Part shown: positions 18,359-20,727 of the stretch, piece by piece
Layout of the letters: the number at the start of each line of letters is the position of its first letter
How positions within the stretch are numbered: position 1 is the first letter of the stretch
Source: Dimargaris cristalligena
Lineage: Eukaryota > Kickxellomycota > Dimargaritomycetes > Dimargaritales > Dimargaritaceae
NCBI GenBank assembly: GCA_027576995.1
Contig: JANBQC010000513.1
Location: 1-20,727 of the forward strand
Length of the DNA stretch: 20,727 bases
Direction: 5' to 3'
Translations under genes and position numbers: made by a program
Notes under the pieces: model-generated
The model's database searches: none
Told to the model about the DNA's origin: nothing
What the model saw: the letters and a program-made list of their open reading frames with translations, nothing else

Positions 18359-19510
18359 ATGAAGCTACGTCTAGGAGTTGGTAAGTTCTGCCCATTAGCC
18401 GTTTGCATACATGCTACATTATCGGCTTACCCGGCCAAGTTGAACCTGTATCCTATCCCCGAGGGAACTGGACACTGAATGCACAACGGCTCATTCTGGT
18501 ACCCCTCCCCCTTTTTACCATTCCCCGATTTAATTCTCTCCCCCGTAGTTCCCGAGCACTTTTCCTCGCCGGTCTTCCTCTACGAGCGCGATGGTCGTTT
18601 CCAGGCCCTAGGTCTCGACATCGAGGTAGTTATTTGCGAAGCGGGCACAGGCGATATGCTGAAACGTCTCCGACAAGGAACGCTGGATTTGGCCTTCTGT
18701 GTGACCGAGGGCTTGACCACGGCCATCGCCAACGAAACGGCGGCGGATTTGGATACCCGCGCCGAGTCGCCGGTGCGCATGGTGGGCACGTACGTCGAAT
18801 CGCCGCTGTGTTGGGCCGTGTCCACCGGCTATAATGCCCGCCCCACGGAAATCGCGGACCTCCAGGGCGGTACGATGGGTATCAGTCGGTACGGCAGTGG
18901 CAGTCATATCATGTCACTGTACATGGCCGACAAGTACGGTTGGAGTCAGGGGGGTGATGGTAAAGGAAATGCTAGTGGCCTACAATTCCAGGTCCTCCAC
19001 AATCTTCCCGGCCTGACCGAAGGCGCCGTGACGGGTCAGATTGATGCGTTCCTCTGGGAGCTCTTTACCACCAAGAACCTCTACGACCAGAAAGTGCTGA
19101 AACATATCGGAAATGTGATTCCCCCGTGGTCGTCCTTTACGATTGCCGCTCGCGTCCACCGGGTGCTGGATTCCACCGAAGGTCGCGCCACCGTCCAGCG
19201 GTTCCTGGCGGTGCTCAACCAGGCCGTCGCCGATTTCCTGACCGGTATGCGTTCCCCCACTGTCGAATCCTCCGAGGAAACCGCTGATTCGCTGCCCCGC
19301 TCCCTAGCGTTCCTGATGGAGCGGTTCCGCTACTCCGAAAAAGATGCCCAGGATTGGTTCAAAACGGTACGTTATCCTGCCGACGTTCGCCAGGTGGCCC
19401 GCGAGGAAATCCGCAACTGTATCGCTATCTTAACTGGAGCGGGGGCGATCCATACTGAGGCGAAAGATCCCTCGGAGATTATTAGCAAGGATGTGGCCCA
19501 GCTGGTTTAG
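18359..19510 (+). CDS. Ca3427-like periplasmic-binding-protein-fold (PBP2) protein
   Basis: Exons are 18359-18380 (only 22 bases) and 18549-19510, with a 168-base GTAAGT-TAG intron; the split codon gives Val8, producing MKLRLGVVPEHFSSPVF. The product is 327 residues. The N-terminus and segments LGLDIEVVICEAGTGDMLKR, GTLDLAFCVTEG and MGISRYGSGSHIM match the fungal family named after Candida albicans Ca3427. That family is related to bacterial substrate-binding proteins of the NitT/TauT/SsuA and THI5/NMT1 type. No signal peptide or membrane segment is visible, so it should be intracellular, unlike bacterial relatives. The ligand is unknown; a small molecule bound between two lobes is inferred. 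Choosing the downstream ATG at 18479 would replace the conserved first strand with unrelated residues. No transporter gene is adjacent. Confidence 0.9.
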
Positions 19511-20727
19511 CGGACTGACGAATGAATTGGGGGCGGTTCCTCTCTATTTATAACGGCCGGTAAATTAGTGATACTGCTTGGTATCATGTTCAATCAATCT
19601 AAATTTAAGGCACACCCATTGTTGGACACCTAGTAAATATTTAGTTCATTTAAGTCAGTAAATGGTTCCCGGATTAAGGCATTGCGACGCCCCCGATGAA
19701 ACTGGGCATCTGAGGATCAGGTTTTCTTCGTTCACGGCTCCTCTAAAATAGCCCAAGACTGGCCATACCTAGTTCGATGGACTACAGACTTCGACTTGTT
19801 CTGATGCATATAGTGTTTACACTTTTTAGGCGGCCAAAGGCCCAGCTTCAGAAATATACGTAAGGAGTAAAGCCCACGTAGCTTGTCGATTTAACAATAA
19901 AAACGAGCCACATGCCTCTGGAACTAAGCCACAGAGTATCATTTATTTTTACACTAAAGTTTGGGTCATCGCCAGGCCTGGAAATGCAGGATGAGGTAGC
20001 CCCCAGGAATATAAATGTGTACATAATGAGGCTGTGCTGCTAAAGCCCATATCCAACAAATTAACATACACACATACAAATGGGCGAGATTCAACCTAGC
20101 TGTATAAGATTTTAAAAGCAATTGCTTCAAACGGGGTGTACTTTACACGACTGGATTGAGCCTGTCCCATATCATGTTATCTCGTCTTCAGCCCAGGTTG
20201 ATTCAGGTCTGCAACTTCCACTTTCCATCTTGGCATGATGTCCATTTTCCCTCACAGCCGACCTATAAAAGCCACAGACCCAACAGCATCCATTGCGCCT
20301 CACTTTAGTAGTTCAATGCTGTTAATTTCAATATTTTTTTCTGGCTAATCGGGTGACTACTTGGGCTGTAACGACTTACTCAGCCAATACCAGAGCCAGT
20401 GTAACAGCCAGCAGAGTGGGTGACTTTACTCCCGCCGGTTGTTATCAAAACCAAGTGCTCCCACCCCCTCTCCCCTTATTCAAGGAGGTTCCTTCCATTA
20501 CTATACCTATGCAATAAACCGTTTACGTTCTGTCCCAACTGTCTCTATATGTCCCGTAGCAGGGGAATGCGTGTAGTCCATGGAACCCGCTGTATGAAAC
20601 GGCAGGCTTGGCAGACCTGTAATTCAATAAATAATAGCACTGCCAATGGGTGTACAGATGGCCGTGGCCAGGGTAGGACACGGGAGACCAGTGGGTCCTA
20701 TAGCAGAGCAAGGTGGAAAACCCCCTC
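19511..20727. other. Right-end intergenic region
   Basis: After the Ca3427-like gene there is 1.2 kb with no recognisable coding frame on either strand. The only distinct element is a TATA box at 20264-20270, which may belong to a gene running out of the window. Confidence 0.5.
20264..20270 (+). promoter_or_regulatory. Strong TATA box near the right edge
   Basis: CCTATAAAAGCC is a textbook TATA context. The first ATG after it (20316) gives only ten codons (MLLISIFFSG) before TAA. Either a spliced gene begins here or the true start is elsewhere. Motif seen; function inferred. Confidence 0.35.

Overview
The window looks like nuclear DNA of a fungus, probably an early-diverging one. Genes have short spliceosomal introns with GTAAGT-type donors and small first exons. 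Two products are typical of fungi: the Sec66/Sec71 subunit of the ER translocon and Cys-rich GPI-anchored wall proteins. Others are rarely retained in yeasts and are more animal-like: a MYSM1-type SWIRM+JAMM histone H2A deubiquitinase and a SENP8/NEDP1-type NEDD8 protease. A zoopagomycete/kickxellomycete-like lineage would fit, but this is inference and no species is claimed.

Layout. Positions 1-5.7 kb are gene-poor and AT-rich at the far left. They hold the remains of a MYSM1-like gene (about 1273-3075): SWIRM and JAMM domains are recognisable, but there are in-frame stops, one exon-phase mismatch and an altered catalytic residue. At 5789-6718 (+) is a secreted protein of unknown function with a 57-residue in-frame internal duplication. 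On the minus strand at 7128-7622 and 9199-9750 lie two paralogous small GPI-anchored proteins sharing an eight-cysteine framework. After about 2.2 kb without a recognisable gene comes a five-exon SENP8/NEDP1-like cysteine protease (11981-13501, minus). Three two-exon housekeeping-type genes follow on the plus strand: COX6 (14963-15637), SEC66 (16681-17622) and a Ca3427-like periplasmic-binding-protein-fold gene (18359-19510). The last 1.2 kb has only a TATA-like promoter and no recognisable gene.

The genes do not form one pathway. The window is an ordinary fungal chromosomal segment: respiratory chain (COX6), ER protein import (SEC66), removal of NEDD8 (SENP8-like), and cell surface or secretion (the two GPI proteins and the repeat protein). 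I see no rRNA or CRISPR, no convincing tRNA and no intact transposon. The most informative features are the broken chromatin deubiquitinase, the reconstructed SENP8-like gene with its 42-base exon, the tandem Cys-rich pair and the repeat-containing secreted protein. I found no evidence of a wholly new multi-gene system.
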